Positions 9,433 to 19,483 of a stretch of 61,147 nt of DNA are shown here, in pieces. The translations under genes and the position numbers were made by a program. The DNA is taken from assembly GCA_030746535.1 (NCBI GenBank), contig JASLML010000003.1, positions 1 to 61,147 of the forward strand, read 5' to 3'. Below the pieces are notes generated by a model that saw only the letters and a list, made by a program, of their open reading frames with translations, had not been told where the DNA came from and did not search any database. Positions within the stretch are counted from its first letter, which is position 1, and each line of letters starts with the position of its first letter. Source of the DNA: Fidelibacterota bacterium. GTDB lineage: Bacteria; Fidelibacterota; Marinisomatia; Marinisomatales; TCS55.

Positions 9433-9854
9433 GCCATGACAGCGAACAGTTAAGGAAGGTCCTGAAAAAGGAAGGACTGCGTTACACGGATCAGCGCCAG
9501 GCTGTTTGGAACGAGCTTTGTTCCAGCGATGATCACAGAGATGCCGAAGCAATATATTTTTCCATTCGTGAATCCGGTGTCAATGTTTCAAGAGCGACAG
9601 TATACAGAACCATTGATGTTCTTGTAAAAAACAATCTGGTCAGAAAACTGGACCTCGGTGACGGCAGGTCACTCTACGAACATAAGATTGATCCCAGCCA
9701 CCACGACCACCTTATTTGTATTCAGTGCGGAAGGATCGAAGAATTTATGGTAGAAGAGATTGAATCTCTTCAGAACCGTGTGGCGGATGAATTCGGATAT
9801 AAGCTGATTCGGCATATTCATCAGCTGTTTGGCCTCTGCGTCAACTGTTCCTAA
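9429..9854 (+). CDS. Fur-family metal-dependent transcriptional regulator
   Basis: LRYTDQRQAVWNEL, VSRATVYRTIDVLVKNNLVRKLDLGDGRSLYEH, HHDHLICIQCGRIEEF. Confidence 0.9.
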   Translation: MSHDSEQLRKVLKKEGLRYTDQRQAVWNELCSSDDHRDAEAIYFSIRESGVNVSRATVYRTIDVLVKNNLVRKLDLGDGRSLYEHKIDPSHHDHLICIQCGRIEEFMVEEIESLQNRVADEFGYKLIRHIHQLFGLCVNCS

Positions 9855-10327
9855 ATCCATTTCTTATAGAAAAAACTCCCCGAAGAAGCCTTTCCTTCCG
9901 GCTCATAACCAAGCGACGTATACAGCCTAATTGCGCCGTCATTATTCGGGGCTACATTAAGCGATAAACCCGAGACACCCTCATTGCCGGAATAGGTTTC
10001 TGCATGGTTTATGAGGGAAGTGCCAATACCTTTTTTTCTGTGGGAAGGGTCGACAAATAAATGAAAAAGGTGTCCTTTCATGATCTTGCGTACGATCAAA
10101 ATACTGATATAGCCGATGATCCAGTCTCCATCCTTGGCAACAAAAGTTGTTGTGCCCGGCTTGGCATAGCTTCGTTTTATCCAAGCATCAAAATTGAAAG
10201 GAAATTTCATGTTCGGATCGGTCAGGTTGAGATCCTTTGGATTTTCAAACCACCGGATGAGGCAGGCTTTCAAAATTCGTTTATCTTCCGGGTTATCATA
10301 AGAAATGGATTGAATCGTTAATTGCAT
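9851..10327 (-). CDS. GNAT-family N-acetyltransferase
   Basis: LFVDPSHRKKGIGTSLINHAE...LSLNVAPNNDGAIRLYTSLGYEPEG; start trimmed to MQLTIQSISYDNPED so it does not overlap the next gene. Confidence 0.88.
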   Translation of the reverse strand: MQLTIQSISYDNPEDKRILKACLIRWFENPKDLNLTDPNMKFPFNFDAWIKRSYAKPGTTTFVAKDGDWIIGYISILIVRKIMKGHLFHLFVDPSHRKKGIGTSLINHAETYSGNEGVSGLSLNVAPNNDGAIRLYTSLGYEPEGKASSGSFFYKKWI

Positions 10328-10396
10328 AACACCTAAGTTTACAAAGCTAAGTATCCGGAGGCAAAAATTGTATCCGAATCTTTTTCGGGACACAAT

Positions 10397-11365
10397 ATGA
10401 AGAAAATTTCGACTATCACTGAATTCAAAGAAGGACAAACCATTCAGGGGTTTTTCCTTTGCGTGGAAAAACACCTGAGGCATACCCGCGGTGGCGACCT
10501 TTATCTCGATCTCAGTTTACGAGATAAAACGGGGCAAGTTGGCGCCAAAGTGTGGGACAATATCCCGAAATTTCATGAAAAATTCGATCCGGGCGATCCG
10601 GTTGCAGTTGCCGGAGAAGTGGAAGTTTTTCAGGATCGTCACCAGCTGGTGGTAAAAAAGATCAACCGTGCTTCGGTGCAGTCATACGGAAGATACGGCT
10701 ATGATCCGGCTATGATTGTGCCTGCCTCAAAGGCTGATCCTATGGAAATGTGGAAATCCATTACCGGATATATCAAGGGAATCAAATCGTCACATTTGAA
10801 ACAGCTGGCTTCCCAAATCTATAAAGAAAATAAAGACAAAATTTTGGTTCATCCCGGGTCAGCATCTCTTCATCATGCTTACCGGTCAGGTTTGCTGGAG
10901 CATACGCTTTCGATGGCATCTATTGCCAAAACAATCGGCCCGCATTATGACGCAGATCTGGATTTGCTGATGACAGGAGTACTGCTGCATGATATCGGTA
11001 AATTGAAAGAAATTTCGGACGGGATGGAATTTGATTATACCGATTCAGGCCATTTTATCGGACATATCGTCTTAGGGCGGGATATGGTGGCCGCGGCCAT
11101 TAAAAAGCTAAAAGGATTTCCGAAGGATCTCGCGGCAAAAGTAGAACATATGATTTTATCACATCAGGGGAAAAGGGAATGGCAGAGTCCCAGACGCCCC
11201 ATGTTCAAGGAAGCGCTCCTGCTGCATTTGATTGATTATATGGATGCGCAGGTGAATTTGATGGACAGAATCCTTGAAGAAGATTCGGATGAAGGAAGCT
11301 GGACGGACAGGCGGAATTATTTTCGCATGCCGCTTTACCGCGGAACCAAACCTTCTTCGAAATAA
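10397..11365 (+). CDS. OB-fold/HD-domain 3'-5' exoribonuclease (YhaM-like)
   Basis: OB-fold N-terminus (DLSLRDKTGQVGAKVWDN) plus HD domain (HHAYRSGLLEHTLSMA, GVLLHDIGKLKEI, EHMILSHQGKREWQSPRRPMFKEALLLHLIDYMDA). Confidence 0.9.
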   Translation: MKKISTITEFKEGQTIQGFFLCVEKHLRHTRGGDLYLDLSLRDKTGQVGAKVWDNIPKFHEKFDPGDPVAVAGEVEVFQDRHQLVVKKINRASVQSYGRYGYDPAMIVPASKADPMEMWKSITGYIKGIKSSHLKQLASQIYKENKDKILVHPGSASLHHAYRSGLLEHTLSMASIAKTIGPHYDADLDLLMTGVLLHDIGKLKEISDGMEFDYTDSGHFIGHIVLGRDMVAAAIKKLKGFPKDLAAKVEHMILSHQGKREWQSPRRPMFKEALLLHLIDYMDAQVNLMDRILEEDSDEGSWTDRRNYFRMPLYRGTKPSSK

Positions 11366-11372
11366 TTACTGT

Positions 11373-11897
11373 ATGCATATGGATCGCCTCGTAAAAGCTG
11401 CGATTTTTGCAGCAACGGCCGCAGGCCTCGGATTTGCACTGGTATTCGTACCGAACGTTGAACTGATTACCATTGTTATCTTTCTTTCCGGACTAACCTT
11501 GGGGCCAATGTGGGGCGGGCTTGTCGGCATCACTTCGGAAGCGGTTTATTCCGGGATGAATCCGCTGGGGTCCGGCTTAGCTTTTCCGCCGCTGTTTACT
11601 GCACAAATCATTTCGATGGGGTTTGTTGGACTAATGGGCGGAATGCTGAAGCCGATTTTGTTCAAAAAGCATTTTACAGCATTCCAAATAATCATGCTCG
11701 GCATTAGCGGATTTTCCCTGACGTTTATTTACGATTCACTCACTACGCTCAGTTACCCGGTTTCCGCTGGTTTTGATTGGCCGCAAACAGTGACCATTTA
11801 TATTTCAGGCATGGGGATGACGGTGCTTCACCAAATTTCAAATACGATTGTATTTATCATTGGAATTCCAAGGGTAACGAAACATCTTGCTGCCTAA
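11373..11897 (+). CDS. ECF transporter S component-like membrane protein
   Basis: MHMDRLVKAAIFAATAAGLGFALVFVPNVELITIVIFLSGLTLGPMWGGLVGITSEAVYSGMNPLGSG...; multi-TM with S-component-like start; trimmed from track start 11274. Confidence 0.65.
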   Translation: MHMDRLVKAAIFAATAAGLGFALVFVPNVELITIVIFLSGLTLGPMWGGLVGITSEAVYSGMNPLGSGLAFPPLFTAQIISMGFVGLMGGMLKPILFKKHFTAFQIIMLGISGFSLTFIYDSLTTLSYPVSAGFDWPQTVTIYISGMGMTVLHQISNTIVFIIGIPRVTKHLAA

Positions 11898-13506
11898 CAA
11901 TATTCGGTACTTTATTCTCATAACAGGCTTCTGCGGATTTACTTTCGCACAATCGCTCCAGTTCGACTGGTCTGGACAGTTCGGCTTGGAAACACAGGGC
12001 GGAAGAACTTTGTGGAACAGAACGTGGGCTTCTGGACCGGTTATAATGGACGGAACTTTTGCCTATTTCCCAAAAAGGTACGGCAACCTTGTATCAAAAG
12101 ATTTCCGTTTGCAAACCGCTGCCTCATTTCCTGTGCTGCGGGCATTGCCGGATTCTCAAAAAGTAACAAGTTATCTTGATTATACACGGGGAGATTTTTT
12201 GCTGGATGAACTGGAAATTGGTCAACGGTCTGCAGATAGTAATTCCCGCAAATACTTTGGCATGTTTAAGCGGGATTTTGCAGGAAGGGAAGGCCAGTTT
12301 CTTGTACCTTACGCAGAAATCCCAATTCAGCAGTCCTATAAAATGGACTATACATCGAAAAGTACTGGGAATTCTTTGGATGTTTCTGTAATTCGCCTAA
12401 TAACAGACGTCGGTTTGCCGGACGATTCCTCCGCCGAAACAGGAAGATACACGGATGAAATTCTTTCTGGCGGGTTTCTGTTAAAAAATGATTCGGATAA
12501 ATATTGTTGGACGCTGAATGGAAGCCAGTTCAATCAAAAATTAATGACCAATGTATTGGCGTACCCGGATCTTGGTTATCTGCGGCTGAACAGAACATCT
12601 ATTCACGGAAGGCTGACTGTAAAGAATACGGATTTTCCCGTGGACCATTTTGGATTGAATTCACAATTTCAAAGTATCGGTGATTCTTCAATATCCTCGC
12701 TGGGATGGAATACGGTTTATGCCGGATTGGACGGAAAGGGATGGGTTGCAAATGCCGGATTCACGGTTCCGGCCGATTTAAAGGAGTCGCAAATTTATGG
12801 AGAAGTAAACGTCATTTCTGGTTGGAACGGATGGAACATATCCGCGAATGCGCTTTTGGAATCATCTCCGCGTCATTACATGGAAAGGATGGCACGCCCG
12901 GGGAGCCAATTCGAAACGTGGTATTCAGGAGGTTTGTCCGCGGGAAAAACTTGGGCATCGTTTGAATTAACGGGAAAATTTTTTGCCGGCATTCGCGAAG
13001 AGAACGGATTTGAAGAACCTTACATTTCAATGGGTCCTGCATGGAAATGGGAACTATATCGTCGGTGGATCTTCAGCGGCGAAATGGTCTATTCGCCGAA
13101 TCCCATTCCCGAATCAGATGGAATCGGTTTAAGGGCGAATATTGGAATTCAGGGAACCGAATGGCTGTTCAGAGAAAATATGCTGACCACATTTTACCTC
13201 TGGGCGGATGCGGCAGGGATGCGGTCCAAGTCTAACGCTTTCCATCCCGTTTTACATCGGCCGGTATCTATCGGAAGCGAAACTGCTGCGGAAGATTTCG
13301 GAATCCTCAATTTTCGTATTGATGCCGTTATTTCTTCTGTATTGATTCGGTATCAAATTCTAAATATTCTCAATGCATCCTATCCAACCATCAGCGGATG
13401 GTTTTCGGATTTGGACGAGGAATCCACTTTTTTCCATGCGAATCCATTTTTTCCTAAATTGGGGAGAAGAGTCAGTTTTTCAATCACATGGCAGTTCAAT
13501 AACTGA
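11887..13506 (+). CDS. Putative outer-membrane beta-barrel protein with a TonB-receptor-like C-terminal strand and no visible plug domain
   Basis: Signal peptide ending ...FTFAQ; C-terminus VLIRYQILNILNASYP...FFPKLGRRVSFSITWQFNN resembles the end of TonB-dependent receptor barrels. Confidence 0.55.
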   Translation: MLPNNIRYFILITGFCGFTFAQSLQFDWSGQFGLETQGGRTLWNRTWASGPVIMDGTFAYFPKRYGNLVSKDFRLQTAASFPVLRALPDSQKVTSYLDYTRGDFLLDELEIGQRSADSNSRKYFGMFKRDFAGREGQFLVPYAEIPIQQSYKMDYTSKSTGNSLDVSVIRLITDVGLPDDSSAETGRYTDEILSGGFLLKNDSDKYCWTLNGSQFNQKLMTNVLAYPDLGYLRLNRTSIHGRLTVKNTDFPVDHFGLNSQFQSIGDSSISSLGWNTVYAGLDGKGWVANAGFTVPADLKESQIYGEVNVISGWNGWNISANALLESSPRHYMERMARPGSQFETWYSGGLSAGKTWASFELTGKFFAGIREENGFEEPYISMGPAWKWELYRRWIFSGEMVYSPNPIPESDGIGLRANIGIQGTEWLFRENMLTTFYLWADAAGMRSKSNAFHPVLHRPVSIGSETAAEDFGILNFRIDAVISSVLIRYQILNILNASYPTISGWFSDLDEESTFFHANPFFPKLGRRVSFSITWQFNN

Positions 13507-13508
13507 AC

Positions 13509-15554
13509 CTAAAATCTAAACGTAAATCCGCCTGTTAAACTGCGTCCCGGTTCCGGATAATCCGGAAAAAATGAAATATCCGAATCAAGAGCATTCTCAA
13601 TGACCATATGGATTTGAGCTGAGGGTATCCATGGAATGGCTGCGTGGAAGCCTAATGTGATGTTAGAAACAGGGTCAATCAACTTATCCACGAAATTATA
13701 ATTTTCATCGTAACCGGTATATGTCCGGGTATCGGTAAAATGATTGATGACATCGAAACTCAGGTTTTTATAGGTGTAGCCTATCTTAAGGACCGCTATT
13801 CTGTCCGGTACATATTCCAGCCTTTTCCCAGTCGATTCATTCTTTGCTTTGATAAAAGAAATATTTCCTGATATTGCAAGTCCGTTTATCCACTTCGGTA
13901 CCGTGAATGATATTGAAGCAGTTTCTCTTGAGCTTTTATCAATGTTTTCCGGCCTCCAGACCCAATCAGATCCTTGAGACCAATTGATCAGGTTTTTGCT
14001 TTTTCTTGATCTAAATCCTATTCCCAGCGAACCGTTTTTCATGAGCGGGATATCAATGGCTGCAGAAGCAAAAGTACTTTCTTCCGGTTTTAGGGAGGCA
14101 TTCCCTTCCGTATAGGATCCGGCCGGCCAATACAAATCATTGAAATTTGGAAGACGAAATCCTGTTCCGGTCTCCGCATTTATTGCAGCGGAAAATGGAA
14201 GAGTTACCTCCAATTGAACATCATACGTATGGCGGACTGCATCAGCATTGTCAATTCGAACCGACGGCTGCAGTTTGATTGAGTTCCACGGAACATAGGA
14301 TATGGACACTGCACCGGAAGCATTGTTTCTTGAACGGTTTCCCAACGATGTACTTTCCACAGATTCCCTTTTTATTTCTGCGGATCCATGGATGTGCAAT
14401 GTAGGGGAAATTTGCTGCTTCCAGCGGATAGCCGCATTTTCAGATAACACTTGGTGTCGGCTTGTATCCGTTCCCGGATTGGAATACCGCTCATCGTTGG
14501 ATCTGTGGTTTACAGCGAATGAAATATGTCCTGACGAAAAAAGTTGGTGTATCGTTGCGTTTGCAAGAATGAATTCATTGTTCCTCCGTGCGGAGGGTGA
14601 TGGGTGCGAAACAGGACCAGCAGATCCTCTGTCAGTTTCCGATATATGAAGAGAACTTGTTATGATGGCTCTGTCTGAATGGGTGATTCGAACATTTACA
14701 CCGCTAAATTTCCGGTCAAAATCATTATTCTCCCGTGATGCCGTTTCGCTCCCGTTCGAATATGAATAATTCCCCGATTCCCTTAATTGGCCGCCGATGA
14801 ATGAAAGCCCAAGGTTTTTACGGTCCAGAAGATTGTAGCGGATGGATTCGGATCGGTATCCTTGTGATCCTGAAGTTATTGACAATTTTGATCGTGTATG
14901 CCAAGGCTTTAGATAAATCGCACCGTCCATGGCCCCGGATCCAAATGAAATGCCCGGAGTTTTTGCAAAATACATCTGCTCATAATACTCTCCCGGAATC
15001 TCCGACAAATCTGATTGGCCGTTCTGTGGGTTAGTGAGGTCTATTCCATCCAAAACAATTTTTGTATGTTCGGGTTTGCCGCCGTCAATGCCTAACAGCA
15101 AAATGCCTGCACGCCCTCCGTATGTTTTTAAAAATGAACCTCCCAGCGACTGGACGGCACTTGTTTTTGCAATACGATCCGTTTCTGAAAGGGTCTGGCT
15201 GTTCCATTCTGTATTTTTAGATGAAAAGTTCCCTTTTACATTTACAGCATCCAGCCTAATCACTTCCCGTTGTAAGCGAATAACCACAGGGACATCATCT
15301 GAAATATCAACCGAAGTTTTCCGAAACCCAATTCTGGAAACGATGAGGCTGTCGCCGCGGTTCAGACCGGAAGGAAACATAAAATATCCGGCTTCATCAG
15401 AAATAATCCACTTATCCGAATGAGCAGTTCTGACTGTTGCATAATCAACGGGCTGGTTTTGATTATCAATCACATAACCGAAAATGCCTTGAACCGCAGA
15501 AAGAAGAACAGTCAGCAATCCTGAAATAAGAATAATTCTTATAAACTTGAGCAA
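13509..15554 (-). CDS. TonB-dependent outer-membrane receptor, probably for cobalamin (carboxypeptidase-like domain, plug and barrel); likely TTG start
   Basis: IFGYVIDNQNQPVDYATVRTAHSDKWIISDEAGYFMFP; plug TSAVQSLGGSFLKTYGGRAGILLLGIDGGKPEHTKIVLDGIDLTNPQNGQSDLSEIP; barrel end; cobalamin riboswitch upstream. The track start at 15587 lies upstream of the terminator hairpin. Confidence 0.88.
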   Translation of the reverse strand: MLKFIRIILISGLLTVLLSAVQGIFGYVIDNQNQPVDYATVRTAHSDKWIISDEAGYFMFPSGLNRGDSLIVSRIGFRKTSVDISDDVPVVIRLQREVIRLDAVNVKGNFSSKNTEWNSQTLSETDRIAKTSAVQSLGGSFLKTYGGRAGILLLGIDGGKPEHTKIVLDGIDLTNPQNGQSDLSEIPGEYYEQMYFAKTPGISFGSGAMDGAIYLKPWHTRSKLSITSGSQGYRSESIRYNLLDRKNLGLSFIGGQLRESGNYSYSNGSETASRENNDFDRKFSGVNVRITHSDRAIITSSLHISETDRGSAGPVSHPSPSARRNNEFILANATIHQLFSSGHISFAVNHRSNDERYSNPGTDTSRHQVLSENAAIRWKQQISPTLHIHGSAEIKRESVESTSLGNRSRNNASGAVSISYVPWNSIKLQPSVRIDNADAVRHTYDVQLEVTLPFSAAINAETGTGFRLPNFNDLYWPAGSYTEGNASLKPEESTFASAAIDIPLMKNGSLGIGFRSRKSKNLINWSQGSDWVWRPENIDKSSRETASISFTVPKWINGLAISGNISFIKAKNESTGKRLEYVPDRIAVLKIGYTYKNLSFDVINHFTDTRTYTGYDENYNFVDKLIDPVSNITLGFHAAIPWIPSAQIHMVIENALDSDISFFPDYPEPGRSLTGGFTFRF

Positions 15555-15581
15555 GAAAAAACCCCTTTCTATAAAGGGGTT
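15553..15581 (-). terminator. Terminator hairpin, probable expression platform of the cobalamin riboswitch
   Basis: Minus strand AACCCCTTTATAGAAAGGGGTTTTTTC, with the T-tract right before the TTG start. Confidence 0.75.
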
Positions 15582-15636
15582 ATGCATGATGGTAATTCCG
15601 AACGTATCATAACCTTTGTCCCGAAAGTTAGTGGAT

Positions 15637-15733
15637 ACACGGTTTTACTCAGGTTCCTGACTTGTGCATTTTGCACTTACAGTAGCGGGAACTGCGCCAG
15701 ATTTTCACCGGCTTCCCTGATGTGCAACCGTGT
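15637..15733 (-). promoter_or_regulatory. Cobalamin (B12) riboswitch
   Basis: Minus strand ACACGGTTGCACATCAGGGAAGCCGGTGAAAATCTGGCGCAGTTCCCGCTACTGTAAGTGC...GTCAGGAACCTGAGTAAAACCGTGT: B12-box-type core and a closing P1 (ACACGGTT/AACCGTGT). Confidence 0.92.
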
Positions 15734-15850
15734 CAAATAGTTGATAAATCTTACGAAGGTTCAGATTTTTGCACAAGGACTTTCCTCGGATTTTCCGACG
15801 AAGAAGGGTTGTGATTCAAAAGATCACTGCAATAAATTTACCTTCTATAT

Positions 15851-16663
15851 TTGATAGGAAATAAAGTGAAACCCAGCCATTATACCATCAATGTTTCCGT
15901 AGCGAATCTTTACGCGGATCCGGACTTCAATTCTCCCGTGGTGACGCAGGGTCTCATGGGAGAGAGCTGTGATGCGTTAGAAGATGACGGAAATTGGATT
16001 AAAATCCGCCAATGGGACGGATACGAAAGCTGGGGCCACCGTATATTTAGTTTTACGGTTGGAGAAAATTATTCTGCTTCCCATACCGTTACGGATATAC
16101 ACGGCATTGTATTTCAAAATATTGCGCAAACTATTCCGCTGCGGGACGTTACCTTTGGTTCAAAAATTCATGCTGAGCCGCTTGATGAGGCAAATACGTA
16201 TTCGGTCATTCTCCCGGACGGAATCAGCGGATTTTATAAGGGTGACCTCATGGATACAAAATCCGAACCAACCAGAGAGCAGCTTGTGCTGACGGCAAAA
16301 CGCTTTTTAGGCGCTCCGTATTTTTGGGGAGGAAAATCTCCCAAAGGATTTGACTGCTCCGGATTTGTCCAAACTGTGTTTCATTCTGCGGGGATTGATC
16401 TTCCGAGAGATGCGCACCAGCAATATGATGCTTTTAAAACTGCTGCCATAGATATCCAAAATTCTACTATTGGCGATGTGCACTTTTTCGGTACAGAAGA
16501 GTCCATTACCCACGTTGCGATGTCTACGGGAAACAAATCATTCATTCATTCCCAAGGATTTGTAAAAGAAGAATCGCTCGATGAACATTCTGATTCTGTT
16601 AACATCGAATTAATTGAAAAGCATGTTGCGGTATGTTCGGTTGAGGAGGTACTGCAGTTATGA
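15851..16663 (+). CDS. NlpC/P60 (C40) cell-wall peptidase with SH3-like domains
   Basis: TAKRFLGAPYFWGGKSPKGFDCSGFVQTVFHSAGIDLPRDAHQQY ... GDVHFFG...ITHVAMSTGNKSFIHS. Confidence 0.92.
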   Translation: MIGNKVKPSHYTINVSVANLYADPDFNSPVVTQGLMGESCDALEDDGNWIKIRQWDGYESWGHRIFSFTVGENYSASHTVTDIHGIVFQNIAQTIPLRDVTFGSKIHAEPLDEANTYSVILPDGISGFYKGDLMDTKSEPTREQLVLTAKRFLGAPYFWGGKSPKGFDCSGFVQTVFHSAGIDLPRDAHQQYDAFKTAAIDIQNSTIGDVHFFGTEESITHVAMSTGNKSFIHSQGFVKEESLDEHSDSVNIELIEKHVAVCSVEEVLQL

Positions 16664-17205
16664 CGATGATGAACGGACACCAAAAAAACGGATCCCTCTT
16701 AAACCGGTCCGTGCTTGTGCTGAATACCAATTACACTCCGCTCACTATTTGCACAGCCCGCCGTGCCATATGCCTGAACTATTTGAACAAGGTAGATGTT
16801 CTTGAATCCTACGGGGAAAAAGTACATTCACCTTCTGTTTCTTTCAGTCTTCCCAGTATTGTTAAACTGAAAGATTTTGTGAATTTCAACAGCATGAGTG
16901 TTGCATTGAGCAGAAGAAATATCCTGCTTCGCGATAACTACCATTGCCAATACTGCTCAACAAAATCAGGGCCTTTTACCATAGATCATATCGTGCCGAA
17001 AGAGCGCGGTGGATCGGATGCTTGGGAAAATTTGGTAACGGCGTGTCCTCCGTGCAACAGGACAAAAGGCAACCGCACGCCGGAAGAGGCAAATATGCCG
17101 TTAAAAAGGTTTCCGAGAAAACCGAACAGAATTCATTATTTTCAGCAATTCATTAAGGACCAGCAAGCCTCTTGGAGGCCATACTTGTTTTTGGAGCCTT
17201 TCTGA
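16660..17205 (+). CDS. HNH endonuclease family protein
   Basis: NILLRDNYHCQYCSTKSGPFTIDHIVPKERGGSDAWENLVTACPPCNRTKGNRTPEEANM. Confidence 0.9.
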   Translation: MTMMNGHQKNGSLLNRSVLVLNTNYTPLTICTARRAICLNYLNKVDVLESYGEKVHSPSVSFSLPSIVKLKDFVNFNSMSVALSRRNILLRDNYHCQYCSTKSGPFTIDHIVPKERGGSDAWENLVTACPPCNRTKGNRTPEEANMPLKRFPRKPNRIHYFQQFIKDQQASWRPYLFLEPF

Positions 17206-17224
17206 TGAAAGGAACACCTCGGAC

Positions 17225-18196
17225 ATGAAAAGAGTACTCAGCGGAATCCAGCCTTCCGGACAACTGCATCTCGGCAATTATTTCGGCATGATGCAGCGGA
17301 TGATTCGTTATCAGGAAGAAAACGATCTTTTTTGCTGCATTGTCAATTACCACGCACTCACGACAGTTCATGATGCAAATGTATTAAGCGAAAATACGCT
17401 TCAGGCGGCTATCGATTTTATTGCTTTGGGAATGGATCCTGAAAAATCAACATTTTGGATTCAGGGTGATGTTCCGGAAGTAACGGAACTCACATGGCTG
17501 ATTTCTAATGTTACCGGCGTCGGGCTGATGGAAAGGGGAACGTCTTATAAGGACAAACTTGCGCGGGGCCTTACTCCAAATATGGGATTGTTTAATTATC
17601 CCATATTAATGGCATCGGATATCCTTCTGTTCGGCGGCGAACTTGTTCCGGTAGGAAAAGACCAAAAACAGCACTTGGAAATGACAAGGGATATCGCTCA
17701 AAAATTTAACCAGACATTCGGAGACGTTTTCATCATACCGGAACCTGATATTGCTGAAAAATTGCAAATGGTTCCGGGCACGGACGGGCAGAAGATGAGC
17801 AAATCTTACGATAATATCATCCCTATTTTCGATGATGAAAAAGAGATCAAAAAGAAAATCATGTCCATCGTGACAGACTCCACTCCTGTTGATGAGCCGA
17901 AAGATTTTTCCGCTCCCATATTTCAGCTTTACTCCCTGTTTCTGGATGAAATGGGAATCGAAGATCTGAAGTCGAAGGCCGAAAAGCCGGGCTTGGGTTT
18001 CGGCGATGTGAAATCATCGCTTTACGAAACAGTGATGGATCATTTTGCGGATGCGCGCAGTAAGCGAGATGCTTTGATGAATCATAAGGATGATGTAATA
18101 GGTATGCTGAAATCCGGCGCAGCAAAAGCATCATCAGTAGCTGCGGAATATTTAGAAAAAGCGAGAAAAGCCACGGGGATATCTTATGGAGGCTAA
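17225..18196 (+). CDS. trpS: Tryptophanyl-tRNA synthetase
   Basis: VLSGIQPSGQLHLGNYFGMM ... GTDGQKMSKSYDN. Confidence 0.96.
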   Translation: MKRVLSGIQPSGQLHLGNYFGMMQRMIRYQEENDLFCCIVNYHALTTVHDANVLSENTLQAAIDFIALGMDPEKSTFWIQGDVPEVTELTWLISNVTGVGLMERGTSYKDKLARGLTPNMGLFNYPILMASDILLFGGELVPVGKDQKQHLEMTRDIAQKFNQTFGDVFIIPEPDIAEKLQMVPGTDGQKMSKSYDNIIPIFDDEKEIKKKIMSIVTDSTPVDEPKDFSAPIFQLYSLFLDEMGIEDLKSKAEKPGLGFGDVKSSLYETVMDHFADARSKRDALMNHKDDVIGMLKSGAAKASSVAAEYLEKARKATGISYGG

Positions 18197-18917
18197 TGCG
18201 TATCACGTCCATCTAGAAAATTTTGAAGGACCGCTGGATCTGCTTCTGTATTTCATTCGCAGGGACGAAATGGACATCTATGATATTCCGATTGCGAAAA
18301 TCACGGAAGAATACCTCAAAACTCTGGACCATGCCAGATCATCCAACATTGTAATTGCGGGTGAATTTGTGGTAATGGCAGCTACACTGATGAGGATCAA
18401 AGCGAAGATGCTGCTGCCCCGTCCGGAATTGGATGAAGAAGGCGAAATCATCGATCCGAGAATTGAATTGATGTTGCAACTCCAGGAATACACGCGTTTC
18501 AAGGACGCAGCGGCAAATCTTGATATCCTTGCCAATGAAGAAAATGAGTTGTTTAAACGGACGGGAGAAGAGACCATCGAGGAAGAGGAAGAGAATCCCG
18601 GCTTGTACCTAAAAGCTGTATCGCTTTTTGATCTTGCCGCGCATTTCAAAACCGCACTGGAAAACCGCCCCGTTTTAAAACCGATCGAACTTCATCGGGA
18701 AATTGCTAGTCTGGACGAACAAAAAAATGCCATTCTTGCCATGCTTGACGGCGAAGGAAAATTGAGGTTTTCAAGACTGATTGAAAAATTTGAGACTAAA
18801 ATTGAAATGATTGTCGCATTTCTAGCTCTGCTCGACCTGATTCGGATGAAATCTGTCGTTGTTTATCAAAATGAATTATTTGATGATTTGGAAATCCATA
18901 AAGTGGTGATCGGCTGA
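18186..18917 (+). CDS. scpA: Segregation and condensation protein A
   Basis: YHVHLENFEGPLDLLLYFIRRDEMDIYDIPIAKITEEYLKTL. Confidence 0.95.
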   Translation: MEANAYHVHLENFEGPLDLLLYFIRRDEMDIYDIPIAKITEEYLKTLDHARSSNIVIAGEFVVMAATLMRIKAKMLLPRPELDEEGEIIDPRIELMLQLQEYTRFKDAAANLDILANEENELFKRTGEETIEEEEENPGLYLKAVSLFDLAAHFKTALENRPVLKPIELHREIASLDEQKNAILAMLDGEGKLRFSRLIEKFETKIEMIVAFLALLDLIRMKSVVVYQNELFDDLEIHKVVIG

Positions 18918-19483
18918 TGCAGAAAAACGAACAGCTTCGGATTCTTGAGGCGTTGCTATTTGCGAGCCCTGAGCCGCTGAATCAAAGCCGGATTAATAGT
19001 GTATTTAAGGACGACCCGCCCAAGCTGGCTGAACTTGTCAAAAAACTCAAAGAGAAATACGAAAAAGAAAAGCACGGATTTGAGGTAAGAAAAGTTGCGG
19101 GAGGGTATCAATTTGCAACGTGTTCGGAATACAGCCCGTGGGTTCGGCGCCTTATTCAGAATCAATCCAAACTCAAGCTTTCTGCTGCAGCATTGGAATC
19201 GCTTGCCATTGTTGCATACAAACAGCCACTCAGCCGATTCGAGATCGAGTCCATTCGCGGCGTAGATTGTTCCGGAGTATTGAAAACACTGTTGTCCCGC
19301 CAGTTATTAAAGATTGCCGGCCGCGCCGAAGGACCCGGTCGTCCGCTCTTATACGGTACGACACGAGAATTCCTGGAACACTTCGGATTAGACCGCATCT
19401 CGGATCTTCCCCGCCTAAGGGAAATCACAGAACTCACAGCCGCGGATGAAAATTCGGACGGCGGCGTTCGTGCGCCTGAATAA
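18917..19483 (+). CDS. scpB: Segregation and condensation protein B
   Basis: LEALLFASPEPLNQSRI ... AALESLAIVAYKQPLSRFEIESIRGVDCSGVLKTLLSRQLLKIAGRAEGPGRPLLYGTT. Confidence 0.95.
   Translation: MQKNEQLRILEALLFASPEPLNQSRINSVFKDDPPKLAELVKKLKEKYEKEKHGFEVRKVAGGYQFATCSEYSPWVRRLIQNQSKLKLSAAALESLAIVAYKQPLSRFEIESIRGVDCSGVLKTLLSRQLLKIAGRAEGPGRPLLYGTTREFLEHFGLDRISDLPRLREITELTAADENSDGGVRAPE

Noticed and set aside
10328-10483. N-terminal extension of the GNAT ORF
   Set aside because: Overlaps the divergent HD nuclease start and lacks homology-like sequence; internal ATG at 10327 is more plausible.
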